From Nonomuraea rubra (GTDB taxonomy: Bacteria; Actinomycetota; Actinomycetes; Streptosporangiales; Streptosporangiaceae): a DNA stretch of 64,000 nt. The position numbers and the translations under genes are program-made. The stretch lies in NCBI RefSeq assembly GCF_014207985.1, contig NZ_JACHMI010000001.1:11329001-11393000 (forward strand), read 5' to 3'. Each line of letters starts with the position of its first letter. Position 1 is the first letter of the stretch. This document shows positions 44,925 to 53,089 of this stretch, in pieces. The notes under the pieces are model-generated. The model was given only the letters and a program-made list of their open reading frames with translations, made no database searches and had not been told where the DNA came from.

Positions 44925-45757
44925 GCGGTGCGCACCCGCTTCCATCCGAACATCTGCCGTAGCTCCTCCGGTGTCGCCTGATACTCGAATCCCAGCTCGC
45001 GCCGCGCCGCCTCCGCCGCCAGCCCGGGATCGACGTGCGTTCCGTGCAGCTCGGGCCAGAGCCGCTTGCGGCGGGCGGTGCCGCCGTACTCGGGACGTTC
45101 GTCGTCGAACTGCATCGGATCGCCGTACACGGCCACCTCGCAGCCCACCGAGGCGCCGTAGAACAGCGCGCTGCCGAGCCGGTTGGAGGCCACCCTGCGG
45201 TGGCGCCGCAACTCGACCAGCTGCTTGCGCAGGAAGTCGCGGCCCTTTCCCTCCCAGCGGGATCCACGCTCGCCATGGCAGATGACCCGGAAACCCCTCG
45301 ATTCATACGAACGCCGAATGTCCGGATTTGCGTATTCAAGCCAATAAAGGCAGACAGTTACCGGGCCAATCTCGACATCTCGGATTTCGTCGGCAAGTCG
45401 GGCGTGGTCGCCGCTGACGGAATGTTTTTCCCAGCCATGAAAGGGATACCAGATCGTACCGTTGCGATCGGGCACCACACCCCGGTCCGGCTCCAGGTAA
45501 AGGAGGTAGATCCAGGGCGCGCCGATCAGATAGTGGCCCCTGCGGCCCATCGACCAGCCCCTGCGCCGCAGCACGTCCGACCAGACGAAACGGGGATATC
45601 CCGGGCTGCACCAGTGGTCATTCGGGGGAAATCCATGCAGGTAGTTCCATCCGTGCTGGAGGAAACCCTGGATTCGTTTCGGAGCCTCGTCCGGCAGGCC
45701 ACAGTACGCGCCGAGTATGCGGGAGTGCCCGTACCAGTGATTGGATTCGTCCATCAT
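44921..45757 (-). CDS. Unrecognised 278-aa protein in the pse locus
   Basis: I do not recognise this gene with confidence. It is rich in Trp, Tyr, His and Arg, has no signal peptide or membrane helix, and shows GHYLIGAPWIYLLYL near residue 75, TVCLYWLEYANPDIRR, and SNRLGSALFYGASVGCEVAVYGDP late in the protein, the last resembling the donor-side helix-strand of GT-B glycosyltransferases such as polysialyl- and capsule transferases. That would make it a candidate CMP-pseudaminate transferase. Part of the gene (about 45290-45600) has visibly lower GC than its surroundings, a sign of transfer. First in an operon with the methyltransferase-like and GT2 genes; start could also be ATG 45754. Confidence 0.6.
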   Translation of the reverse strand: MMDESNHWYGHSRILGAYCGLPDEAPKRIQGFLQHGWNYLHGFPPNDHWCSPGYPRFVWSDVLRRRGWSMGRRGHYLIGAPWIYLLYLEPDRGVVPDRNGTIWYPFHGWEKHSVSGDHARLADEIRDVEIGPVTVCLYWLEYANPDIRRSYESRGFRVICHGERGSRWEGKGRDFLRKQLVELRRHRRVASNRLGSALFYGASVGCEVAVYGDPMQFDDERPEYGGTARRKRLWPELHGTHVDPGLAAEAARRELGFEYQATPEELRQMFGWKRVRTA

Positions 45758-45918
45758 TCCCCCCGTACGGTTGCCGTGGTCCCATCCGACATTCCCAGCC
45801 CTCCTCGGGGGTCACGCCTGGTTATACGGTTCCATTACTCAGGACGGGGGCTTGGTTTCTTCTGGCGAGCGATTGCCGCTACACTTCGTCATGGCTTGAG
45901 GACAGAGAGTGAGTGATC

Positions 45919-46167
45919 ATGAGTCATCTCGATCGCCTGCGGGCCGTCTTCCGCAAGGCGCTCAACCTTCCGCCCGACACCGACGTCGACGGCCTCGAAT
46001 ACCGCGCCATCCCGCAGTGGGACTCCCTCGCGCACATGGCGCTGATCGCGGCGATGGAGGACGAGTTCTCCGTCATGATCGACACCGACGAAATGATCGA
46101 CATGAGCTCGTTCGCCAAGGCGGCCGAGCTGCTGGAGAAGCATGGCATCGGCGCCGCCGCCCTCTGA
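45919..46167 (+). CDS. Acyl carrier protein
   Basis: An 82-aa carrier with the phosphopantetheine site QWDSLAHMAL (Ser36) and an acidic helix after it (EDEFSVMIDTDEM). It holds an acyl group as a thioester for the enzymes encoded next to it. It is distant from the housekeeping AcpP motif DSL(D/S)xVEL, as in dedicated pathway carriers. ATG at 45919 is preferred over GTG at 45913. The next gene begins 26 nt before its stop. A TACACT -10-like element lies at 45880-45885. Confidence 0.92.
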   Translation: MSHLDRLRAVFRKALNLPPDTDVDGLEYRAIPQWDSLAHMALIAAMEDEFSVMIDTDEMIDMSSFAKAAELLEKHGIGAAAL

Positions 46168-46924
46168 CGACACCCGCACCGCTGCCCCCTGTCCCAGGGT
46201 CGCGCTGGTCACGGGCTCGACGAGGGGCATCGGCCGGGCCGTGGCCGGCACGCTGGCGGCCTCCGGCCACACGGTCGTGGTGCACGGGCGCGACGAGGAA
46301 CGGGCCGCGAAGGCTGCGGCCGAGATCGCGGCCGAGACCGGCGGCGTGACCGACTCGGTGGCCGGCGACGTGGGCGACCTGGCCCAGGTGTCCGCCATGA
46401 TGCGGCGGATCTACGAGCGGCACGGGCTGCTCGACGGGCTCGTCGTCAACGCGGGCGTGCACGAGGCGGGCCTGCTCGGCATGACGGGGCAGGCCGCCAT
46501 CGACCGCCTCTTCCAGGTCAACGCCGTCGGCGCCACGCACACCCTGCAGGCCGCGCTCCGGCTGCTGCGCAGGGGCACGGCACCGGCCGTGGTGCTGGTC
46601 TCCTCGGTCATGGGGCGCGCGGGCGGGGCCGGGCAGGCGGTCTACTCGGCGACGAAGGCGGCGGTGCTCGGGCTCACCATGGCCGCGGCCAAGGAGCTCG
46701 GGCCGTCCGGGGTCAGGGTCAACGCCGTGGCCCCCGGCTACATCCGTACCGACCTGCTCGCCACGCTCGGCGACGACGCCCGCGCGGGCGTGGTCGCGGC
46801 GACCCCGCTCGGCCGGCTCGGCGAGCCCGGCGACGTGGCGGCGGCCGTGGCGTTCCTGCTGTCGCCGCAGGCCGGGTTCGTGACCGGCCAGGTGCTCGGC
46901 GTGGACGGCGGGCTGGTGCCGTGA
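46142..46924 (+). CDS. Short-chain dehydrogenase, FabG-like
   Basis: A 260-aa NAD(P)H oxidoreductase predicted to reduce a 3-oxoacyl group on the neighbouring carrier protein. TGSTRGIG (24-31) binds cofactor, NAG at 103-105, catalytic S155, Y168 and K172 (YSATK), and the C-terminal RVNAVAPGYIRTDLL and GVDGGLVP are FabG-like. Overlaps the carrier gene by 26 nt in another frame. No ketosynthase accompanies it, so the oxoacyl or carbonyl substrate must come from elsewhere. Confidence 0.9.
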   Translation: MASAPPPSDDTRTAAPCPRVALVTGSTRGIGRAVAGTLAASGHTVVVHGRDEERAAKAAAEIAAETGGVTDSVAGDVGDLAQVSAMMRRIYERHGLLDGLVVNAGVHEAGLLGMTGQAAIDRLFQVNAVGATHTLQAALRLLRRGTAPAVVLVSSVMGRAGGAGQAVYSATKAAVLGLTMAAAKELGPSGVRVNAVAPGYIRTDLLATLGDDARAGVVAATPLGRLGEPGDVAAAVAFLLSPQAGFVTGQVLGVDGGLVP

Positions 46925-48231
46925 TGTTCCCGCACCCGCAGGCCCAGCTCATCCCCTCCGGTGCCGAGGAGGGCATCGGCGGCGACAAGCTGGCCCACTA
47001 CATCAAGCGCGCGGCGGAAAACCTCGACGGGCTGCGGCCCGGGCCGCTGTTCTGCGCCATGCGCAACACGATGGCCTCCGTGTTCTGCTACCTCGGCGCC
47101 TGGCACGCCGGGCGGCCGATCGCGCTGCTCGACCCCGACCTGCCGGCCGCCACGCTGGCCGAGCTGTCGGAGCGGTTCAGGCCGGCCGCGCTGCTCGGGT
47201 TCACCAACCCGCTGGAGGACCCGCCGCCGCCCCGCACCGACGTGCCCGACCCGCATCCCGACCTCGGCCTGCTCCTGGCCACGTCGGGCTCCACGGGCAA
47301 CCCCAGGCTGGTCCGCCTGTCGCGCCAGGCCGTGCTGTCCAACGCCCAGGCCATCGCCACGGCCCTGTCCATCGGGCCCGGCGAGATCGCGCCCACCAGC
47401 CTGCCGCTGCACTACAGCTACGGCCTGTCGGTGCTCAACAGCCACCTCATCGCGGGCGGCGCCGTCGTGCTCACGGAGGCCGGGCTGCTGGAGCGCTCGT
47501 TCTGGGCGGATCTGCACGCCTACGACTGCACGTCGCTGGCCGCGGTCCCGTACCAGTACTCGATGATGCGCCGCATCCGCTTCGACCGCTCGAAGTACCC
47601 CAGGCTCACCACGCTCACGCAGGCCGGCGGGCGGCTCGCGCCCGAGCTGATCGAGGAGTTCGCCGCGCAGGTGGAGCGGTTCTACGTGATGTACGGGCAG
47701 ACGGAGGCCACCGCCCGCATGGCCGTGCTGCCTCCCGACCGGCTCGCCGACAAGCTCGGCACGGTCGGCCTCGCCCTGCCCGGCGGCTCGCTGGAGATCG
47801 CCGACGGCGAGATCGTCTACCGCGGGCCCAACGTCATGATGGGCTACGCCGACAACGCCGAGGACCTGGCCAGGGGCGACGACCTCGGCGGGGTGCTGCG
47901 CACGGGCGACCTCGGGGCACTCGACCCCGAGGGGTTCCTGGAGGTCACCGGGCGGCTCAAGCGCATCGCCAAGGTCTTCGGCACCCGGGTCAACCTCGAC
48001 GACGTCGAACGGCTGCTGCGCGGCCTCGGCCCCGTGGCGGTGACCAGCGGCGACGACCGGGTGACGGTCTGGACGGAAGCGCTCGATCCCGCCGCCCAGG
48101 TGCGCATGGCGCGGCGGCTGGGGGCCGAGCTGCGCCTGCACTGGAGCGGGTTCGACATGCGGCACATCGATCACCTGCCGCTGCTGGCGACGGGCAAGAT
48201 CGACTATCGCACGCTGGAGTCGCTCACATGA
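46924..48231 (+). CDS. AMP-forming acyl/aryl ligase
   Basis: A 435-aa ANL-family adenylating enzyme, shorter than usual (about 500-550). A3 loop ATSGSTGNPRLVRLS begins at 119, A5 is MYGQTEATARMA, A7 is RTGDLGAL and A8 GRLKRIAKVFGTRVN; the catalytic C-terminal lysine is K425 in ATGKIDY. It likely activates a carboxylic acid and loads the carrier protein. ATG at 46924 overlaps the reductase stop by 1 nt. Its last codons begin a tandem repeat that runs into the spacer. Confidence 0.87.
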   Translation: MFPHPQAQLIPSGAEEGIGGDKLAHYIKRAAENLDGLRPGPLFCAMRNTMASVFCYLGAWHAGRPIALLDPDLPAATLAELSERFRPAALLGFTNPLEDPPPPRTDVPDPHPDLGLLLATSGSTGNPRLVRLSRQAVLSNAQAIATALSIGPGEIAPTSLPLHYSYGLSVLNSHLIAGGAVVLTEAGLLERSFWADLHAYDCTSLAAVPYQYSMMRRIRFDRSKYPRLTTLTQAGGRLAPELIEEFAAQVERFYVMYGQTEATARMAVLPPDRLADKLGTVGLALPGGSLEIADGEIVYRGPNVMMGYADNAEDLARGDDLGGVLRTGDLGALDPEGFLEVTGRLKRIAKVFGTRVNLDDVERLLRGLGPVAVTSGDDRVTVWTEALDPAAQVRMARRLGAELRLHWSGFDMRHIDHLPLLATGKIDYRTLESLT

Positions 48232-48362
48232 GCGGGTGCCGCAGTCTGGAGTCGCATGCATGAGCGCCTTTCGCACGATGGAGTGCATGCGTGAGCGCCT
48301 TCGCACGATGGAGTGCATGCGTGAGCGCCTCTCGCACGATGGGGTCGCTCGGATAAGCGTCG
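48208..48362. repeat. About 30-bp tandem repeat across the ligase stop codon
   Basis: Five units start at 48208, 48240, 48272, 48302 and 48333, each opening CGCACGATGGAGT or a variant. The first lies inside the ligase gene and includes its ATGAGCG stop region; units three and four are nearly identical (30-31 bp) and each ends in GTGAGCGCC. The array is thus a serial duplication of the stop/start junction and separates the ligase from luxE by 150 nt. Confidence 0.85.
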
Positions 48363-48381
48363 CGGCCGGTGGTGAGCGCGC

Positions 48382-49401
48382 GTGTTCACGCTGAGCGCGC
48401 CGGAGCGGGAGGCCGTGCTGGTGCCGGAGCTGGCGGCGCTGACCGAGCGGCACCGCGCGTCGTGCCCGCCGTACCGCAGGATCCTCGACGCCATCGGCGC
48501 GGCGCCGCCCTACGAGCGGCTGGCCGAGCTGCCGTGGCTGCCCGTGCGGCTGTTCAAGACGCACGAGCTGCGCAGCGTGCCGGAGGAGCAGGTGTTCCGG
48601 GTGCTGACCTCCAGCGGCACGACCGGGCAGCGGCCCAGCCGCATCCACCTCGACCGGGAGGCCGCGGCGGCGCAGACCCGCATGCTGGCCGCCACGATCC
48701 GGGCCGTGCTCGGCGAGCGGCGGCTGCCCATGCTGGTGGTCGACACCCGCTCGGTCGTCCGCGACCCGACGCTGAGCGCCCGCGGCGCCGGCGTGCTCGG
48801 CATGATGAACTTCGGCAGGGACCACACGTTCGTGCTCGACGAGCAGGGGCGGGTGGACGCGGAGGCGGTCAAGGGGTTCCTGGCGCGGCACGGGGGCGAG
48901 CGGTTCCTCGTCTTCGGGTTCACGTTCATGGTCTGGCTGCACCTGCGCGGGCTGGGCGCCGACCTGTCGCAGGGCGTGCTGATCCACTCCGGCGGGTGGA
49001 AGCGGCTGGCCGAGCAGGCGGTCGACAACGCCGAGTTCCGGCGGCGGCTGGCGGCCGAGTGCGGGCTGAGCAGGGTGCACAACTTCTACGGCATGGTCGA
49101 GCAGATCGGCACCGTGTTCCTGGAGGGGCCCGAGGGTGACGGGCTCTACTGCCCCGACTTCGCCGACGTCGTGATCCGCGACCCCGAGACCTGGCAGGAG
49201 GCGCCGGCCGGGGTGCCGGGGATCATCGAGGTGGTCAGCACGCTGCCGACGTCGTATCCGGGGCATGTGTTGCTGACCGAGGATCTGGGTGTGGTGCGCG
49301 GGGTGGATGACGGGAGCTGGCCGGGCAAGCGGTTCGAGGTCCTGGGGAGACTGCCGCGGGCCGAGGCGCGGGGGTGCAGCGACACCATGGGGCAGGGCTG
49401 A
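48382..49401 (+). CDS. LuxE-like acyl-protein synthetase
   Basis: A 339-aa member of the LuxE family. LuxE activates a fatty acid with ATP and passes the acyl group to LuxC. TSSGTTGQRPSRIHL (77-91) is the family adenylate loop; FGRDHTFVLDEQGRVD, LIHSGGWKRLAEQAVD and NFYGMVEQIGTVF are highly typical. GTG at 48382 opens the gene, right after the tandem repeat, so there is no obvious ribosome site. Stop overlaps the luxC ATG by 1 nt. Symbol is left blank because no light-producing role is implied. Confidence 0.9.
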   Translation: MFTLSAPEREAVLVPELAALTERHRASCPPYRRILDAIGAAPPYERLAELPWLPVRLFKTHELRSVPEEQVFRVLTSSGTTGQRPSRIHLDREAAAAQTRMLAATIRAVLGERRLPMLVVDTRSVVRDPTLSARGAGVLGMMNFGRDHTFVLDEQGRVDAEAVKGFLARHGGERFLVFGFTFMVWLHLRGLGADLSQGVLIHSGGWKRLAEQAVDNAEFRRRLAAECGLSRVHNFYGMVEQIGTVFLEGPEGDGLYCPDFADVVIRDPETWQEAPAGVPGIIEVVSTLPTSYPGHVLLTEDLGVVRGVDDGSWPGKRFEVLGRLPRAEARGCSDTMGQG

Positions 49402-50816
49402 TGCCTGACGACCGCACCGCCATCGCACGCGACACGTCCGGCACCGCGCACGAATCGTCCGGCACCACACGCGACACGTCTCCCACCGCAAGCGACATGC
49501 CTGCCGTCGCCCGCGACTCATCGGGTGCCGCGCTTGGTGCATCCGCGATCGTGCGTGACGACGCGTCCGGCACGGCGCGTGACGACGCGTCTGCCGTGGA
49601 CGTCAGGTTTCCCGCCGGGGGGACCGTGCCGGTCGAGGTGCTGCTCGGCCAGTTCGGTGGCGAGCCCGAGGGTGGCGGCGGGCTGCGGGTGGGTGATGAG
49701 CGGGTCAGGGAGTTCCTCGCGGCCTTCGGGCGGCGGCTGCTGCGGCCCGCGCTGGCGCGCAGGCATCCCGAGCTGGGCTCGCTCGGTTTCTTCCTGCGGC
49801 CCAGCGAGCTGGCCCGCACGGTGGCAGGGCTCGGCGGCGAGCACGTACGCGTCCCGCGCGGCCTGATCTTCCACGTCCCGCCCGCGAACGTCGACACCGT
49901 CTTCGTCTACTCCTGGGCCCTGTCGGCCCTGATGGGCAACCGCAACGTCGTACGCCTGTCGCACCGCTCCGGCACCGTCGCCGAGACCATCCTGGAGACG
50001 CTGCACGAGGCGCTGGCCGACGCCGACCCCGTGATCGCCGCCACGCAGCGTGTCATCTCCTACGGCCGCTCCGGCACCGTCACCGCCGCGCTGTCGGCGG
50101 CCTGCGACCTGCGGGTGGTGTGGGGCGGCGACGGCGCCGTACGGGAGATCCGGCGGCACGCGCTGGCCCCGCACGCCCGCGACCTGACCTTCCCCGACCG
50201 TTCGTCGTTCGCGGTGGTGCGGGCGGCGGCGTGGTTGTGCGCGCCCCGGGCGGCGCGGGTGACGGTCGCCGAGGGGTTCGTCAACGACACCTACTGGTTC
50301 GACCAGGCCGCCTGCTCCTCCCCCAGGACCGTGTTCTGGGTGGGGTCCGAGGGTGACTGCGACGCGGCGCGGGCCGACTTCACCGACCACGTGGCGCGGG
50401 TGGTGACCGTACGCGGCTGGGGGGTGGACGCGGCGATGGCCGTGGAGAAGCGGGTCTCCACCTACGGGCTGGCCGCCGACGGGCTGGCGGAGAGCGTGGA
50501 GTTCCACGGGAACGCGCTGGCCGTCGTCCACCTGTCGGCCGCGGCGGCGGCGCCCCGGCGGTGGCTGGGGGCCGGGACGTTCGCGCACGCCAGGCTGGGG
50601 GCGCTGGGTGAGCTGGTGCCCCTGGTGGAGCGGCGGGATCAGACGATGACGCACTTCGGGTTCGGCCAGGACGAGCTGGAGGAGCTGGCCAGGGGGCTGG
50701 CGGGGCGGGGCGTCGATCGGATGGTGCCGGTCGGTAGCGCGTTGAGCTTCCATCGGGTGTGGGACGGGGTGGATCTGCCGGCCGAGTTCACGCGCCTGGT
50801 GACCGTTATTCGATGA
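49401..50816 (+). CDS. LuxC-like acyl-CoA reductase
   Basis: A 471-aa NADPH-dependent reductase turning an activated acyl group into an aldehyde. RGLIFHVPPANVDTVFVYSW is the LuxC signature; the acyl-accepting cysteine is C305 in DQAACSSPRTVFWVG. The first 65 residues are a Thr/Ser/Asp/Ala low-complexity stretch with repeats of ARDTSGTA-like and GTARDDAS, absent from normal LuxC; homology begins near VDVRFPAGG (67). ATG at 49401 is set by the TGATG coupling with luxE. No luciferase (luxAB) genes are in the window. Confidence 0.88.
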   Translation: MPDDRTAIARDTSGTAHESSGTTRDTSPTASDMPAVARDSSGAALGASAIVRDDASGTARDDASAVDVRFPAGGTVPVEVLLGQFGGEPEGGGGLRVGDERVREFLAAFGRRLLRPALARRHPELGSLGFFLRPSELARTVAGLGGEHVRVPRGLIFHVPPANVDTVFVYSWALSALMGNRNVVRLSHRSGTVAETILETLHEALADADPVIAATQRVISYGRSGTVTAALSAACDLRVVWGGDGAVREIRRHALAPHARDLTFPDRSSFAVVRAAAWLCAPRAARVTVAEGFVNDTYWFDQAACSSPRTVFWVGSEGDCDAARADFTDHVARVVTVRGWGVDAAMAVEKRVSTYGLAADGLAESVEFHGNALAVVHLSAAAAAPRRWLGAGTFAHARLGALGELVPLVERRDQTMTHFGFGQDELEELARGLAGRGVDRMVPVGSALSFHRVWDGVDLPAEFTRLVTVIR

Positions 50817-52981
50817 CGCTGGCGGCTCCGGAGAGCACGCTCGCCCGCCTGCGGGTGTCTCCAGGGCGTGGAACCTGGGGGCCCGCCGCGCTCGTGTGCG
50901 CCGGTGTTGTGGCCGCCTTTCTGTGGTGCGGGGTCTCCGTTCGCGATCTGTGTGCCTTCGCCGCTTATGTCGGGGGTGGAGTGGCGCTGCCCGGGACGTT
51001 GTTGTGGCGGGGGCTGGCCGGGCGGGGGCGGTCGGTGGGTGAGGAGGTGGCGGCCGGGCTGGCGCTCGGGTACGCGGTCGAGGTGCTGGCGTACATTCCG
51101 GCGCGGGCCGTGGGGGTGCCGCTGCTCGTGCTGGTGCCGCCTGTGGTGATCGTGGGCGTGTTCGCGGGGGTGCCGGGGTTGCGGCGGCACTGGCGGGGGT
51201 GTGCGGGCGGGGAGCGGGTGCCGCGGTGGTGTGCTTGGGCGCTGGCCGGGGTGGTGGCGTACCTGGTCGTGTGGAGCACGTTGTTCCAGTACCGGGTGCC
51301 GGTCGAGGCCGGGTACGTGGACATGCCGTACCACCTGGCCATGGTGGGCGAGGTCAGGCATCATTTTCCGCCGACCCTGCCTTCGGTGCTGGGTGAGCCG
51401 CTGGCCTACCACTGGTTCGTGTACGCCGAGATGGCCGCCACGAGCTGGGTGACCGGGATCGAGCCGGTGACGCTGGTCTACCGGCTGGCCACGTTGCCGA
51501 TGGCGGTGGCGATGGTGGTGCTGGTGGCGGCGCTGGGGCGGCGGCTGGGCGGGAGCTGGGGGGCCGGGATTGCGGCGGTCGGGGTGACGTACTTCCTGTT
51601 CAGTCCCGCGCTGGTGGAGGGGGCGGTGTTCAGCTCGCGTTCCATGTTCACGGTTTCGACGAGTCCGACGCAGACGTTCGGGGCGTTGTTGTTCGTGCCT
51701 GTGGTGCTGCTGCTGGTGGGTGAAGGCCGGGCGGGGCCGGGTCGTGGAGGGCGGGCGTGGTGGGCGGCGCTGGTCGTGTTGCTGGCGGCGCTTACCGGGG
51801 CGAAGGCCACTTATCTGCCGTTGTTGCTGGCCGGGCTGCTGGTCGTCATCGCCGTACGGGTAGCGGTGGAGCGGCGCGTGCGGGTTGCGTGGCTGGGGGT
51901 CGCGGTCATGACGGTGGGGTGTCTGGGGTTCGCACAGTTCGTGCTGTTCGGGCAGGGGGCTCAGGGGATGGCCGTCTCGCCGTTCGCGACCATGCGGACG
52001 GTGTGGGGGGCGGTCGCCGGGGTGGGGATGCCGGAGCTGGCCTCGGTGTCGGCGGTGCCGCTGGTGGTGCTGACGGCGGTGCATCTGTTCTGCCTGGCCT
52101 GCGTGTGGGGCGGGGTGGCGGGGGTGGGGCGGCGGGTGCTGGAGCCCGGTGTGCTGCTGTTGCTCGGGATCGGGGCGGCGGGGATCGGGGCGGCCGTGGT
52201 GTTCGGGCATCCGGCCGAGTCGCAGCTGTACTTCCTGGAGGCGGCCCGGCCCTACCTGTCGGTCGCCGCCGTGTGCGGGGTGCTGGCGGCCAGGCAGAGG
52301 GTGGCGTGGGGGCGGGCCGCGTGGTTGGCCACGGCGGGGGCGGGGGGTGCGCTGCTGGTGTCGGAGGTGGAGTTCGGGGGCGGGGCGCTGGTGCGGGTGG
52401 TGATGCCGTACCTGGTGCTCGGGGTGGCGGCGCTGCTGTTGTGGCGGCGCGGGTCCGTGCTGGCGGTGGTGGCGGTGCTGGCCGGGTACGCCCTGCCCGG
52501 CTCGGTGCGGGACGTGGTCGCACACGTCAACCCGTGGGCGGAGCGGCGGGAGCGGTCGATCCCTAAGGGGGCGCTGGAGGCGGGGCGGTGGCTGCGGGCG
52601 CATTCCGCGCCCGGCGACGTGGTGGCCACGAACCTGCACTGCCGCTACGACTGGTGGCAGGTGTGCGACAGCCGGCACTTCTGGGTGTCGGGGTTCACCG
52701 AGCGGCGGGTGCTGGTGGAGGGCTGGGCGTACGCCGAGAGCACGCTGTCGCGGGCCAGGCCGTTCGTCCGGTCGTACCTGGCGGAGCCGTTCGTGGACCG
52801 GGCCCGGCTGGCGGCGAACGACGTGGTGTTCGAGGCGCCGACGTCGGAGAACGTCCGGACACTCGCCCAGAAATATGGCGTCAAATGGCTATTTACCGGC
52901 ATAAATCCGGCGCTGGAGAAATTCGCGCAGCTACGGTTCCGGAATGCGACCTCTTCGGTGTACCGGCTCCCCGAAAGGTAA
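50813..52981 (+). CDS. Large polytopic membrane protein, GT-C-like
   Basis: A 722-aa protein with about 12-14 hydrophobic helices through residue 570, then a soluble C-terminal domain (GALEAGRWLRAHSAPGDVVA ... YGVKWLFTGINPALEKFAQL). The first loop contains VDMPYHLAMVGEVRHHF, with acidic and histidine residues as in GT-C glycosyltransferases using polyprenyl-phosphate sugars. Assignment to a named family is not possible by eye. ATG overlaps the luxC stop by 4 nt, tying it to the acyl cassette. The last 100 nt are lower in GC than the body. Confidence 0.75.
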   Translation: MTLAAPESTLARLRVSPGRGTWGPAALVCAGVVAAFLWCGVSVRDLCAFAAYVGGGVALPGTLLWRGLAGRGRSVGEEVAAGLALGYAVEVLAYIPARAVGVPLLVLVPPVVIVGVFAGVPGLRRHWRGCAGGERVPRWCAWALAGVVAYLVVWSTLFQYRVPVEAGYVDMPYHLAMVGEVRHHFPPTLPSVLGEPLAYHWFVYAEMAATSWVTGIEPVTLVYRLATLPMAVAMVVLVAALGRRLGGSWGAGIAAVGVTYFLFSPALVEGAVFSSRSMFTVSTSPTQTFGALLFVPVVLLLVGEGRAGPGRGGRAWWAALVVLLAALTGAKATYLPLLLAGLLVVIAVRVAVERRVRVAWLGVAVMTVGCLGFAQFVLFGQGAQGMAVSPFATMRTVWGAVAGVGMPELASVSAVPLVVLTAVHLFCLACVWGGVAGVGRRVLEPGVLLLLGIGAAGIGAAVVFGHPAESQLYFLEAARPYLSVAAVCGVLAARQRVAWGRAAWLATAGAGGALLVSEVEFGGGALVRVVMPYLVLGVAALLLWRRGSVLAVVAVLAGYALPGSVRDVVAHVNPWAERRERSIPKGALEAGRWLRAHSAPGDVVATNLHCRYDWWQVCDSRHFWVSGFTERRVLVEGWAYAESTLSRARPFVRSYLAEPFVDRARLAANDVVFEAPTSENVRTLAQKYGVKWLFTGINPALEKFAQLRFRNATSSVYRLPER

Positions 52982-53089
52982 AGATACTTCCGCTTCTCGG
53001 AATGGCACGGAAAAAGCCGCACGCGCCCCGCTGGACTCCCCCAGCACCATTTCCGTGGACCCACGGCCACGAGCAGATCAGGGGAGTCG

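Noticed and set aside
48208..48362. Possible CRISPR array (about 30-bp units)
   Set aside because: Units are contiguous without spacers, drift in sequence, and begin within a coding gene; no cas genes nearby.
46738..49542. Long open frame on the minus strand (934 codons) across the acyl cassette
   Set aside because: It is antisense to the SDR, ligase and LuxE genes, which have clear motifs and coupled starts; its own translation is Arg/Pro/His-rich low-complexity with no domain.
45919..50816. Bioluminescence operon
   Set aside because: LuxC and LuxE homologs are present but no luxA, luxB or luxD gene is seen, and the setting is a glycan locus.
50639..52678. 679-codon minus-strand frame rich in Pro and His
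   Set aside because: Mirror of the Gly/Val-rich membrane protein on the plus strand; no start site or domain.
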